Positions 33,510 through 41,942 of a DNA stretch of 64,000 nucleotides are shown here, in pieces; position 1 is the first letter of the stretch, and each line of letters starts with the position of its first letter. This stretch comes from an uncultured Alphaproteobacteria bacterium (GTDB lineage Bacteria; Pseudomonadota; Alphaproteobacteria; RF32; CAG-239): positions 1 to 64,000 of the forward strand of contig CAKQNT010000006.1 in assembly GCA_934255405.1 (NCBI GenBank), written 5' to 3'. The position numbers and the translations under genes are program-made. A model generated the notes under the pieces. It ran no database searches, had not been told where the DNA came from, and saw only the letters and a program-made list of their open reading frames with translations.

Positions 33510-33980
33510 GTGTTGTTTGGTTTAAGCGTGGCGATAATTGCAATAGTGGCAGACCAATTGAGCAAGTATTATATTTTGCACGAGGTATTGGGTTCTTGGG
33601 CGGTGATTAATATCTCACCGGTGTTTAATTTGGTTAGAGCGTGGAATACCGGTGTGAGCTTTTCAATGTTTAATAATTATGGTAGTCTGGGAGCGTGGTT
33701 GCTTTCGGGGATGGCATTGTTGATTGTGTCTTTTTTGCTTTTTTGGCTGAAAAGTGAAAAAAATCGGCTTGCTCAGGCAGCATTGGGACTGATTATCGGC
33801 GGAGCACTGGGTAATGTGATAGATCGGATACGCTTGGGTGCGGTGTTTGACTTTTTGGACTTTCATATCGGCGAGAGCCATTGGCCGGCATTTAATGCGG
33901 CGGACAGCTTTATCTGTATCGGCGCCGGTATCTTGATTTTGCAAAGTATTTTCAACCATTTTAACAAGAAGGAAATTTAA
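33510..33980 (+). CDS. lspA: Lipoprotein signal peptidase LspA
   Basis: Inner-membrane aspartic protease that removes lipoprotein signal peptides after diacylglyceryl transfer. The 156-residue protein has four membrane spans and both catalytic aspartate motifs: GALGNVIDRIRLGAVFDF and WPAFNAADSFICIGA. ADQLSKYY and RAWNTGVSFSMF are also family marks. The start is GTG 33510 (TTG 33513 is an alternative). The next gene starts directly after the stop. Substrates in this window include the small lipoprotein that follows and the OmpA-like, DUF192 and MltB-like lipoproteins. Confidence 0.96.
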   Translation: MLFGLSVAIIAIVADQLSKYYILHEVLGSWAVINISPVFNLVRAWNTGVSFSMFNNYGSLGAWLLSGMALLIVSFLLFWLKSEKNRLAQAALGLIIGGALGNVIDRIRLGAVFDFLDFHIGESHWPAFNAADSFICIGAGILILQSIFNHFNKKEI

Positions 33981-34181
33981 ATGAAAAAATTTATTTTGAG
34001 TTTGATGGCAGTGGCTGCGCTGAGCGCCTGCGGATCTTTGACCAAAGAGAAATTAGGACTGGGCAGAGATGTTCCAAATGAGGCTTTGGTTGCACCGCGC
34101 AAACCATTGTCTTTGCCGCCGGAGTATGATTTGCGTCCGGTGAACGAGGTTCAAGAGGCTGAGACAGAGGAAAATATCTAA
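33981..34181 (+). CDS. Small DUF3035-like lipoprotein
   Basis: A 66-residue lipoprotein: signal FILSLMAVAALSAC with lipobox LSAC, then a short mature part with LTKEKLGLGRDVPNEALVA followed by RKPLSLPPEYDLRPV. The P-(D/N)-E-x-x-V-x-x-R-x-PL-x-(L/V)PP-x-(F/Y)-x-L pattern is that of DUF3035 proteins, known as BamF-like lipoproteins in Alphaproteobacteria, linked to the outer-membrane assembly complex. It is shorter than usual for the family. It sits between lspA and an M16 peptidase gene, the common alphaproteobacterial order. The RBS AAGGAA lies in the lspA end. Confidence 0.75.
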   Translation: MKKFILSLMAVAALSACGSLTKEKLGLGRDVPNEALVAPRKPLSLPPEYDLRPVNEVQEAETEENI

Positions 34182-34187
34182 GCGCAA

Positions 34188-35528
34188 ATGTTGAAAAGAC
34201 GGAAATACGCTGTATTGGGGCTCGGGTTGGCTTTGCTGTTAGGGAGCAAAGCTAACGCCGGGCTTTTTGACGCTCAGGAGTTTTATTTGGATAACGGACT
34301 GCGAGTGATTGTGGCAGAAAATCATCGGGTTCCGATTATTAAACATATGGTTTGGTATAAATCCGGTGCGGCAGATGAAAATGTCGGCAAGGGCGGTTCT
34401 GCTCACCTGTTGGAGCATCTGATGTTTAGAGGAACCGAAAAAGTCAGGGGGCAGGAGTTTAATCGTCTGATGGAAGCTAATGGAGCGGAGAGTAATGCTT
34501 TTACCGGACAAGATATGACCGCTTATCATCAGTTGTTGGATATCAGCCGCTTGGAACTGGCGATGTTTTTGGAAGCTGATCGGATGAGCGGACTGGAGAT
34601 TAGTGGTGCAGATTTTGCTGCCGAGCGTGATATTGTGTTTCAGGAGCGTAAAGAGCGAGTGGATAATAATCCGGCCGGCAGATTCCGCGAGGCCGTGAGC
34701 CGCGCATTGTGGCAAGAGCATCCTTATGGGCGGCCGGTGAGCGGAACTGACGCGGAAATTATGAATTTGCAAAAATCAGATATTGAGGAATATTATCGGC
34801 GTTATTATGCGCCCAATAATGCGGTTTTGGTGTTGGCAGGAGATATTGATGTGCCGACGGCTAAAAAACTGGCACAGAAGTACTATGGTAAGCTCAAAGC
34901 AGCTCAAACCATGCCTGAGGATAATTTTGCCAAACTCAAGTCTGATTTTAAGGCAATGGTGGATATGAGCGAGCCGGAGATTCAAGGCTACAGAGTTTTG
35001 CGATTGTATGCCGCGTCTTCTTATGCGGTGGACGCCGAAGATGTATATAATTTGCAAGCGTTGGCAGAATATATGGGAGGCGGAGAGACCGCAAAGTTAT
35101 ATAAAAAGCTGGTTTTGCAAAAGAAAAAGGCTCTGGCGGTAAGCGCAGATTACAATCCGGTATCCCGCAGTTATGGGCAGTTTTCTGTCTCCGCTGTTCC
35201 GGCGAGCGGTGTTTCTCCGGAAGAACTACTGGCAGAAATAGACGCCGGATGGAAAGAGGCTCTGGCGGAGCTGAATATTGACGAGCTGGAGCAAGTTAAG
35301 CAGAAAATGCTGAGCGGGCTGGTCTATTTGCGAGATAATCCCGAGGACGCGGCTTATATCGCCGGTTCTATGGCGGTTATCGGCGCAGATTTGTCGGAGA
35401 TTGAAGATATTGAGCAGAAAATAAAATCCGTGCAGTATGTCGATATTCGCAAAGCTGCGGAAAAAATGACGGTTCATGCCCCGCAAGTAACGGGAATTTT
35501 GCGACCAAAAGGAGAGCACGATGCATAG
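34188..35528 (+). CDS. M16 family zinc metallopeptidase (catalytic partner)
   Basis: A 446-residue secreted protein with a signal peptide (VLGLGLALLLGSKANA) and an M16 fold. The zinc motif HxxEH is intact (GSAHLLEHLMFRG near residue 72) and the downstream glutamate lies in the ERDIVFQERKERVDNNP region. It resembles mitochondrial processing peptidase/PqqL-like peptidases that degrade or process small peptides in the periplasm. The next gene encodes a partner lacking the zinc motif; active/inactive pairs are usual for bacterial heterodimeric M16 proteases. The 3' end overlaps the next start by 8 bp. Confidence 0.92.
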   Translation: MLKRRKYAVLGLGLALLLGSKANAGLFDAQEFYLDNGLRVIVAENHRVPIIKHMVWYKSGAADENVGKGGSAHLLEHLMFRGTEKVRGQEFNRLMEANGAESNAFTGQDMTAYHQLLDISRLELAMFLEADRMSGLEISGADFAAERDIVFQERKERVDNNPAGRFREAVSRALWQEHPYGRPVSGTDAEIMNLQKSDIEEYYRRYYAPNNAVLVLAGDIDVPTAKKLAQKYYGKLKAAQTMPEDNFAKLKSDFKAMVDMSEPEIQGYRVLRLYAASSYAVDAEDVYNLQALAEYMGGGETAKLYKKLVLQKKKALAVSADYNPVSRSYGQFSVSAVPASGVSPEELLAEIDAGWKEALAELNIDELEQVKQKMLSGLVYLRDNPEDAAYIAGSMAVIGADLSEIEDIEQKIKSVQYVDIRKAAEKMTVHAPQVTGILRPKGEHDA

Positions 35529-36924
35529 AGCGCCCCGATATCGTCGCCATGGTTGGCGCAAATGGTTGGCAGCGGTCGCAGTGGCTGCCGCGGCAGGGTT
35601 GGCGTATGTTAATTGGCCGTTGTGGAAGAGTTTTTCACCGCAGGATTTAATCACAAATTCAGAACTGAAGGAAAAATCTTTGGCGTTGCCGGTGCGAGAG
35701 ATAACTGCTCCGGTGAGCAAGCTGAAAGCCTATTTGCTGGAAGACAAGACTAATCCTATTGTTAGCTTGAGTTTTATTTTTAAGAATGCCGGATATGCCA
35801 GCGATAATGAGTATGAGCAAGGAATTGCTCAGATGGCGGCGGCTTTGTTGACAGAGGGAGCTGGTCAATATTCAGGGCAGAAACTTAAAGAAGAGTTGGA
35901 GAGTCGTGCCATAAATGTTTCTTTTGCCGCGCAAAAAGATGATTTTGTCGGTTCTATGCTGACAACATCGGCCAATTTGGGTAAGGCGGCGGAGTTTTTG
36001 CGGCTGATGCTGGAGGCTCCGAGGTTTGATGAGGCAGATATGGCCAGAGTGCGGGCGCAAATGACAGAGGCTCTGCGGCGGCAAAGCGAAAATCCGTCAC
36101 GGGTTTTGGAATTGAAATTTGCCGAAGAAATGTACGGAAAGCACCCGTATTCGCGCAATCCTTTGGGAAGAGCGGAAGATATCAACAAAATAACGGCGAC
36201 GGATTTGCGCAAATTTGCTATGGATAATTTTAGCCGCAATAATTTGATAATCGGTATTGCCGGCGATGTTTCTGCCAGTGACGCAGAGAATCTGGTTGAT
36301 AAAATTTTTGCCGGTCTGCCACAGAGCGGACAGATGAATTTTGTGCGCAATGCAGAGATTAAGTTTGACGGGCGCACTAAAAAAATCAGCAAAAACAGCG
36401 GTCAAAATATGTTTATGGGAGCAATGCGCGGGGTGGGGCGCAATGATGAAGATTTTTATCCGCTGTATGTAGCTAATTATATTTGGGGCGGGGCAGGGTT
36501 AACCTCAAGATTGTCTCAGCAAATACGTGAAAAAGAAGCGCTAACTTATGGAATTTATTCGTATTTGGGGGTTGATGATAAGTCGCCGTTGTTGGTGGCG
36601 GCATTTGCTTCTACGGCAGATAAATTTGCCAAAGCAGAAAAATTGTTGGCAGAAGAGACAGAGCGAATGCAGCGCAAAGGTATTTCAACAGAAGAGTTGC
36701 TTGCCGCCAAAAATTATCTGACAGCTTCTTACAATTTGCGGTTTGCTTCAATTGAAAATATCTCTGAGATATTGACAGCGATGCAAAAATACAATTTAGG
36801 GCTGGATTTTTTGCAAAAAAGAAATGATTATGTTTCTAACGTAAGTTTGGAGCAAGTGAACGCCGCTGCTAAGAGGTATTTTGACAAGGACTATATGGTT
36901 AAAATTGAACTTGGTCAGTTTTAA
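35521..36924 (+). CDS. M16 family peptidase-like protein (non-catalytic partner)
   Basis: A 467-residue protein with an N-terminal membrane anchor or signal (about residues 13-32, WLAAVAVAAAAGLAYV). The M16 fold is visible in FKNAGYASDNEYEQGIAQMAAALLTEGAG, where the catalytic partner would have HxxEH; here the metal ligands are absent. The C-terminal half has the R/Y pair region GAGLTSRLSQQIREKEALTYGIYS, which in M16 heterodimers is supplied by the inactive subunit to bind substrate. It overlaps the catalytic gene, supporting coupled synthesis as a heterodimer. ATG 35521 has GGAGAG upstream. Confidence 0.9.
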   Translation: MHRAPRYRRHGWRKWLAAVAVAAAAGLAYVNWPLWKSFSPQDLITNSELKEKSLALPVREITAPVSKLKAYLLEDKTNPIVSLSFIFKNAGYASDNEYEQGIAQMAAALLTEGAGQYSGQKLKEELESRAINVSFAAQKDDFVGSMLTTSANLGKAAEFLRLMLEAPRFDEADMARVRAQMTEALRRQSENPSRVLELKFAEEMYGKHPYSRNPLGRAEDINKITATDLRKFAMDNFSRNNLIIGIAGDVSASDAENLVDKIFAGLPQSGQMNFVRNAEIKFDGRTKKISKNSGQNMFMGAMRGVGRNDEDFYPLYVANYIWGGAGLTSRLSQQIREKEALTYGIYSYLGVDDKSPLLVAAFASTADKFAKAEKLLAEETERMQRKGISTEELLAAKNYLTASYNLRFASIENISEILTAMQKYNLGLDFLQKRNDYVSNVSLEQVNAAAKRYFDKDYMVKIELGQF

Positions 36925-36948
36925 TCGGAATTTTGGGAGTAAAGAATA

Positions 36949-38601
36949 ATGTTCGGAATTTCATCAGAAGTTAATAAGAGCAAAGCATGGAAAAAATTGG
37001 AAAAACATTATAAGAAAATGCGCAATGTGGAAATGCGCGGTTTGTTTCGCAAAGATCCACAGCGTGCCGAGCGCTATAATATTAATCTTGAAGCGATGAT
37101 GTTCGATTATTCTAAGAATCGTATTACCGATCGGACTCTGGTTCATTTGATAAATCTGGCCAAAGAATCCGGATTGTCTGAAAAAATTGAGGCAATGTTT
37201 AAAGGTGAAAAGATTAACAATACCGAGAATCGCGCGGTGTTGCATGTGGCTTTGCGCAATCGGGAAAACACCCCCATTTATGTAGATGGCAAAAATGTTA
37301 TGCCGGAAGTTAATGCGGTTTTGGCAAAAATGCGGCAGTTTTCTGAGGCGGTGCGTTTGGGTAAATTTACCGGACAAACCGGTAAAAAGTTAACCAATAT
37401 TGTTAATATCGGTATCGGAGGCTCTGATTTGGGGCCAAAAATGGCGGCTGAAGCCTTGCGCAAATATTGGGCAAAAGATATTAACTGCTACTTTATTTCT
37501 AATATTGACGGAACGGCTTGCGCCGAGGTTTTGAATAAAATAAATCCGGAAGAAACGCTGTTTATTATCTGCTCTAAAACTTTTACCACTATTGAAACTC
37601 TGACAAACGCACGCACGTGTCGCAAATGGTTGGTCGATGCTTTGGGGGAACACGCGGTTTCCAAGCATTTTGTGGCGGTTTCTACCAACGCCAAAGAAGT
37701 TGCAAAATTTGGCATTGATACGGAAAATATGTTTGAATTTTGGGATTTTGTAGGCGGCAGATATTCTATGTGGTCGGCTATCGGACTTTCAATCGCTATT
37801 GCTGTCGGTATGGATAATTTTGAAAAAATGCTCGATGGCGCACATGAAATGGATATGCATTTTAAATATACCGCGTTTTCTAAAAATATTCCGGTTATTA
37901 TGGCGTTGTTGAGTATTTGGTATAGTGACTTTTTCCACTGGAATACTATGGCGGTTATTCCATACGATCAGTATTTGTGCTATGTGCCTTCTTATTTGCA
38001 ACAGCTGGTGATGGAAAGTAACGGCAAATTTATTACTAAAGACGACCAAAAAATCAAATATACCACTTCTCCGGTTTTGTTTGGCGGGGCGGGAACAGAT
38101 GTTCAGCATTCGTTTTTCCAGATGATTCATCAGGGAACGTCTATTGTGCCGGTTGATTTTATAATTCCGGCGATTTCTCATAATGAGATTGGAGATCATC
38201 ACGAGATTTTGGTGGCTAATGTTTTGGCGCAAGGTGAAGCCCTGATGAAAGGCAAAACCGAAAAAGAAGCTTATGATGAGATGCGTCGTGCCGGTAAAAC
38301 CAAGGAAGAGGCTAAGCGTCTTAAAAAATACAAGAGTTTTCCGGGGAACCGCCCGTCTAATACAATCGTATTCAAAAAAATTGATCCCTATACTTTGGGT
38401 ATGTTGATTGCCGCTTATGAACACAAAACTTTTGTAGAAGGCGTGATTTGGAATATTGATTCCTTTGACCAGATGGGGGTTGAGCTTGGAAAACAGATGG
38501 CGCTGAGTATTTTGCCGGAACTACAGAGCAATGCCTCCAGCATAAGCCATGATTCTTCAACCGAAAAATTGATTGCCACAATTAAACGTTTGAGAAAATA
38601 A
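36949..38601 (+). CDS. pgi: Glucose-6-phosphate isomerase
   Basis: Interconverts glucose-6-phosphate and fructose-6-phosphate. The 550-residue protein carries the PGI signatures: IVNIGIGGSDLGPKMAAEAL near residue 147, FIICSKTFTTIETLTNA, VGGRYSMWSAIGLSIAI, the active-site glutamate in YLQQLVMESNGK, and GVIWNIDSFDQMGVELGK near the C-terminus. Length is normal. GGGAG precedes ATG 36949. mutL starts on the base after its stop codon, so the two are probably co-transcribed although unrelated in function. Confidence 0.97.
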   Translation: MFGISSEVNKSKAWKKLEKHYKKMRNVEMRGLFRKDPQRAERYNINLEAMMFDYSKNRITDRTLVHLINLAKESGLSEKIEAMFKGEKINNTENRAVLHVALRNRENTPIYVDGKNVMPEVNAVLAKMRQFSEAVRLGKFTGQTGKKLTNIVNIGIGGSDLGPKMAAEALRKYWAKDINCYFISNIDGTACAEVLNKINPEETLFIICSKTFTTIETLTNARTCRKWLVDALGEHAVSKHFVAVSTNAKEVAKFGIDTENMFEFWDFVGGRYSMWSAIGLSIAIAVGMDNFEKMLDGAHEMDMHFKYTAFSKNIPVIMALLSIWYSDFFHWNTMAVIPYDQYLCYVPSYLQQLVMESNGKFITKDDQKIKYTTSPVLFGGAGTDVQHSFFQMIHQGTSIVPVDFIIPAISHNEIGDHHEILVANVLAQGEALMKGKTEKEAYDEMRRAGKTKEEAKRLKKYKSFPGNRPSNTIVFKKIDPYTLGMLIAAYEHKTFVEGVIWNIDSFDQMGVELGKQMALSILPELQSNASSISHDSSTEKLIATIKRLRK

Positions 38602-40422
38602 ATGTCAATCAGAATTCTGCCATCAAATTTGGTTAATCAAATTGCCGCCGGTGAGGTGGTCGAAAGACCTGCCTCAGTGGTTAAGGAGTTGGTGGAAAAT
38701 GCCATAGACGCGGGAGCAACTTCTGTGGAGGTGCGTTTGAGCGAGGGTGGCAAAACCCTGATTGCGATAACCGATAACGGCAAAGGCATGGCGCCTGATG
38801 AGCTGAGATTGGCGGTTGAGCGCCATGCAACCTCAAAATTGCCGGATGATAATCTGTTTAATATCAATTTCTTAGGTTTCCGCGGAGAGGCGCTGCCGTC
38901 TATTGCTTCGGTGGCCAGATTATCAATATTCAGCCGAACAGCTGATGAAGACAGCGGTTGGAAAATAGAGGTTAACGGCGGAGCGAAAAGTGAGGTGTCT
39001 CCGGCGGCGCAAGCCAAAGGCACCAGAATTGAAGTGCGTGATTTGTTTTATGCTACTCCGGCACGGCTCAAGTTCTTGAAAACCGCCGCCGCTGAGGCTG
39101 CTCAGTGTTCGGATATATTGCAAAGGATTGCTCTGGCGAACCCGAACGTGGCTTTCAGTCTCTATGAAAATGATAAAAAGAAATTTGCTTTGCCTATATG
39201 TAATGGTGATTTGTTTGATGCCAGATTGGAGCGAATTTCAGCCGTTTTGGGGCGTGAGTTTGGTGATAATTCTATTTTAATCTCGGCAGAAAGAGAAAGC
39301 GTTAAAATAAGCGGTTATACCTCTTTGCCAACGCTGAACAAGGCTAATTCATTGTCGCAATTTTTGTTTGTGAATAATCGACCGGTGCGCGATAAGTTGT
39401 TGCTTGGGGCTATCCGCGGAGCATATCAAGATGTATTGGCGCAGGGGCGTTATCCAATGTGCGCGCTGTTTTTTGATGTAGATCCTCGCTATGTTGATGT
39501 AAATGTGCATCCGGCCAAGGCAGAAGTGCGTTTTTATGACAATGCGCTGGTGCGGGGGCTGTTGGTCAGCTCAATTCGGAACGCGCTTAATCTGCATTCT
39601 AACCGCACATCCTCAAATGTGTTGAACTTAGAACAATTGGTGCATGATAAAATACCAGATTTCAGTGCCTCAACGCCGGAGGACGGTTGTTTGAGGGAGG
39701 CGGAAATTCCTAATCGCAGTTATCAGCCGTTTTCATACGCATATCGTCCGCAGCCGGCAAAACAGGCGGCTTTACCTGAATTGGAGCGCAAGTTTTCGGT
39801 GCGGGTTGAAGAAGTTGAAGATGTGGTGGATCGCAGCGATATCGGACCTTTGGGATTAGCTAAAGCCCAATTTCATGACACATATATCATTTCTCAGACC
39901 GAAGACAGTCTGATTATTACCGATCAGCACGCTGCGCATGAGCGAATTGTAATGGAAAAACTCAAAGCCGGACTTCGCGAGGGAAGAGTAGCAACCCAGA
40001 TTTTGCTGATTCCTGAGGTGGTGGATTTGCCATCAGCAGAAAAAACAAGAATTTTGGCGGCGGCAGAAGATTTAGCAAAGCTTGGTTTGGTGATAGAAGA
40101 GTTTGGCACTACCGCGGTTTTGGTGCGTGAGACACCGGCGCTCTTAGGTGAAATTGATGTCAAACAACTAGTAGAAGATTTGGCAGAACAAATGGCCGAG
40201 TGGGGCAGTGGTTTTGAGTTAACCGAAAAGCTTCATTTGGTTTGTGCCACCATCGCTTGCCATGGTTCCGTTCGTGCCGGTCGTCGCCTAAATATAGACG
40301 AGATGAATCGCCTGCTGCGAGATATGGAGAAAACTCCCCATTCCGGACAATGCAATCATGGACGCCCTACTTATGTGGAGTTGAAGATTGTGGATATAGG
40401 GCATTTGTTCGACCGATGCTAA
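38602..40422 (+). CDS. mutL: DNA mismatch repair protein MutL
   Basis: Couples MutS mismatch recognition to strand removal. The 606-residue protein has a GHKL ATPase N-terminus (ASVVKELVENAIDAGAT near residue 25, ITDNGKGM, FRGEALPSI), the transducer domain (SLSQFLFVNNRPVRD, VDVNVHPAKAEVRF) and a C-terminal dimerisation domain. The endonuclease motif DQHA-x2-E-x4-E is present near residue 441 (DQHAAHERIVME), so this MutL nicks DNA itself, as expected where MutH is absent. Starts at ATG 38602 directly after pgi. A palindromic element begins 2 bp after the stop. Confidence 0.97.
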   Translation: MSIRILPSNLVNQIAAGEVVERPASVVKELVENAIDAGATSVEVRLSEGGKTLIAITDNGKGMAPDELRLAVERHATSKLPDDNLFNINFLGFRGEALPSIASVARLSIFSRTADEDSGWKIEVNGGAKSEVSPAAQAKGTRIEVRDLFYATPARLKFLKTAAAEAAQCSDILQRIALANPNVAFSLYENDKKKFALPICNGDLFDARLERISAVLGREFGDNSILISAERESVKISGYTSLPTLNKANSLSQFLFVNNRPVRDKLLLGAIRGAYQDVLAQGRYPMCALFFDVDPRYVDVNVHPAKAEVRFYDNALVRGLLVSSIRNALNLHSNRTSSNVLNLEQLVHDKIPDFSASTPEDGCLREAEIPNRSYQPFSYAYRPQPAKQAALPELERKFSVRVEEVEDVVDRSDIGPLGLAKAQFHDTYIISQTEDSLIITDQHAAHERIVMEKLKAGLREGRVATQILLIPEVVDLPSAEKTRILAAAEDLAKLGLVIEEFGTTAVLVRETPALLGEIDVKQLVEDLAEQMAEWGSGFELTEKLHLVCATIACHGSVRAGRRLNIDEMNRLLRDMEKTPHSGQCNHGRPTYVELKIVDIGHLFDRC

Positions 40423-40423
40423 A

Positions 40424-40547
40424 CAAGCTCGTCCAGCAGCGCATCTAGAGGTATTTAGTTCGGTCTCGGAAAATTCATGTACTACTATGTACACTAAAAT
40501 TTTCCTCGCCTTCTAAATACCTCTATTTACACTACCAGCCGAGCTTG
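40424..40547. repeat. Nested palindromic element, copy 7 (after mutL)
   Basis: Outer arms CAAGCTC (40424-40430) and GAGCTTG (40541-40547), middle CTAGAGGTATTTAG / CTAAATACCTCTA, inner GGAAAATTCATGTAC / TGTACACTAAAATTTTCC, core 40476-40494. It is close to 90% identical to copy 5 at 25808-25931. Confidence 0.85.
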
Positions 40548-40567
40548 TTGGAAATCGTGCAAAGAGG

Positions 40568-40692
40568 GCGAGGTTGTCTAGAGGTTTTCTAGAGCGATTT
40601 GCGCAGGACGGCGACATCCTCATTTACTAGTATGTAAACTCCGGTGTCGCCGCCTTTCAAATCACTCTATAAAATTCACTATCCAACCTCGC
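40568..40692. repeat. Nested palindromic element, copy 8
   Basis: Outer arms GCGAGGTT (40568-40575) and AACCTCGC (40685-40692), middle TCTAGAGCGATTTG / CAAATCACTCTA, inner GGCGACATCCTCATTTAC / GTAAACTCCGGTGTCGCC, core 40621-40639. Nearly identical to copy 2 at 20695-20819. With copy 7 it forms a side-by-side pair. Confidence 0.85.
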
Positions 40693-40707
40693 TTAAGATA
40701 GTGCAAT

Positions 40708-40760
40708 CTAAGTCTTCCCTCTTGATGGGGGAAGATTTAGATGGGGGTGAAAGGGGAAGT
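40708..40760. repeat. Second copy of the GC-rich palindromic repeat seen at 102-150
   Basis: TCTTCCCTCTTGATGGGGGAAGA followed by TTTAGATGGGGGTGA matches 102-150 with only a few changes. It lies 16 bp after palindromic copy 8 in the 412-bp gap between mutL and the ZIP transporter gene; nothing else is seen in that gap apart from an RBS at its end. Confidence 0.75.
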
Positions 40761-40834
40761 TTATGTAACTCTTCGCCTTCGCTTAAGATGGTGCTGCGTG
40801 GAATCTTAAATGCTAATTTAAAGGACAAGATAAA

Positions 40835-41611
40835 ATGTTGAATGAAGTATATTTGCAAGGATTTTTAGCAGCGTTGGCAGCTGGTTTGGTGACCGGTGTC
40901 GGCGGGTTTTGCATATTTTTCAAAAAGCATTATCTAAAACCGGAGATTAATCAGCTTTTGAATTTGGCGGCAGGGATTATGCTGGCAGCCTCTTTCTTCT
41001 CGCTGTTGGTGCCGGCTATGGAAGAGATTATGCTGGAGCCGCAAAATATTTATACCTCGGCATTGGGGTTTGTGGCGGCGGTGTTTGGCGGGGTATTGCT
41101 GGTATGGATTCTTAATTTGGCAATTCCGCATGAGCATAATGCGATGGGGCGCCACGGGCCGCATTTTGATATTAAAAAGGCTTGGTTGTTCATTATTGCC
41201 ATTACACTTCACAAGCTGCCAGAAGGTTTGGCTGTCGGGGTAGCATACGGAGCGGAGAATATTGTGAATCCGCTTTCTTTGGTGTTGGGAATTGCCGGAC
41301 ACAATATTCCTGAGGGATTGACTATTGCCATATCTTTGGTAGCCGCAGGTAACAGCCGCCTGCGAGCCGCCGTGACCGCTTGCGTTATCGGATTAGTGCA
41401 GCCGTTGGGAGCAATTATCGGGCTGTTTATGATGGGTATCAGTTTTAATATTGTGCCATACGGCATGGCTTTGGCCGGCGGCACGTTGCTGTTTGTGGTG
41501 ATTAATGAAATATTGCCGGAAACTTATGGCGCCAAAGAAACCAATAAGTCTGCGGCGGCTGTGTTTATCGGCTTTATTGTCATGACTTATCTGACAATGA
41601 TTTTGGACTAA
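40835..41611 (+). CDS. ZIP family metal transporter (ZupT-like)
   Basis: A 258-residue membrane protein with about eight hydrophobic spans. It carries the two ZIP metal-binding signatures: HKLPEGLAVGVAYG in span 4 and GHNIPEGLTIAIS in span 5, with the histidines and glutamates of the binuclear site. A short His-containing loop (IPHEHNAMGRHGPH) precedes span 4. Zinc is the likely substrate; iron or manganese are possible in ZupT-type proteins. RBS AAAGGA precedes ATG 40835. It is transcribed alone. Confidence 0.92.
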   Translation: MLNEVYLQGFLAALAAGLVTGVGGFCIFFKKHYLKPEINQLLNLAAGIMLAASFFSLLVPAMEEIMLEPQNIYTSALGFVAAVFGGVLLVWILNLAIPHEHNAMGRHGPHFDIKKAWLFIIAITLHKLPEGLAVGVAYGAENIVNPLSLVLGIAGHNIPEGLTIAISLVAAGNSRLRAAVTACVIGLVQPLGAIIGLFMMGISFNIVPYGMALAGGTLLFVVINEILPETYGAKETNKSAAAVFIGFIVMTYLTMILD

Positions 41612-41686
41612 AAATCATATTTTCCCAAGTGCAGAGAGCAAAATTAGCAATAAGGATTATTTATTTGCAATTTTGCAAAAAAAAGA

Positions 41687-41715
41687 TTGACGTAGTGCCA
41701 AACATAAGTTAAATA
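41687..41715 (+). promoter_or_regulatory. Probable promoter of tRNA-Ser(GCT)
   Basis: TTGACG (41687-41692), 17-bp spacer, TAAATA (41710-41715), 19 bp before the tRNA. The same hexamers and spacing occur upstream of tRNA-Ser(TGA) at 53747-53775. Confidence 0.6.
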
Positions 41716-41734
41716 TAACCCCGACACCACGAGT

Positions 41735-41822
41735 GGAGAGTTGGCAGAGTGGTAATGCAGCGGATTGCTAATCCGTCATCGTGAATAACGATGCACAGGT
41801 TCGAGTCCTGTACTCTCCGCCA
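41735..41822 (+). tRNA. tRNA-Ser (GCT anticodon)
   Basis: An 88-nt class II tRNA with encoded CCA. Acceptor GGAGAGT / ACTCTCC, anticodon stem GCGGA/TCCGT enclosing TTGCTAA (anticodon GCT), long variable arm CATCGTGAATAACGATG, T arm GGTTCGAGTCC. It lies immediately upstream of the accessory SNF2-like/IbrA/IbrB cassette. No repeated tRNA tail is seen downstream. Confidence 0.97.
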
Positions 41823-41825
41823 TTG

Positions 41826-41857
41826 AGGGCCGCCTTATTCAAATAAGGCGGCCTTTG
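41826..41857 (+). terminator. Terminator after tRNA-Ser(GCT)
   Basis: Strong hairpin AGGGCCGCCTTATT / AATAAGGCGGCCT with a short loop and a brief T-run, 4 bp after the tRNA. Confidence 0.82.
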
Positions 41858-41942
41858 ATATCTTTTACCAGCAAAATAATAAAATTTAATCCGCCACGGC
41901 ATTTTATCGGCGGAATAATTCTTTGTATGCGGTAAAAAGGTA

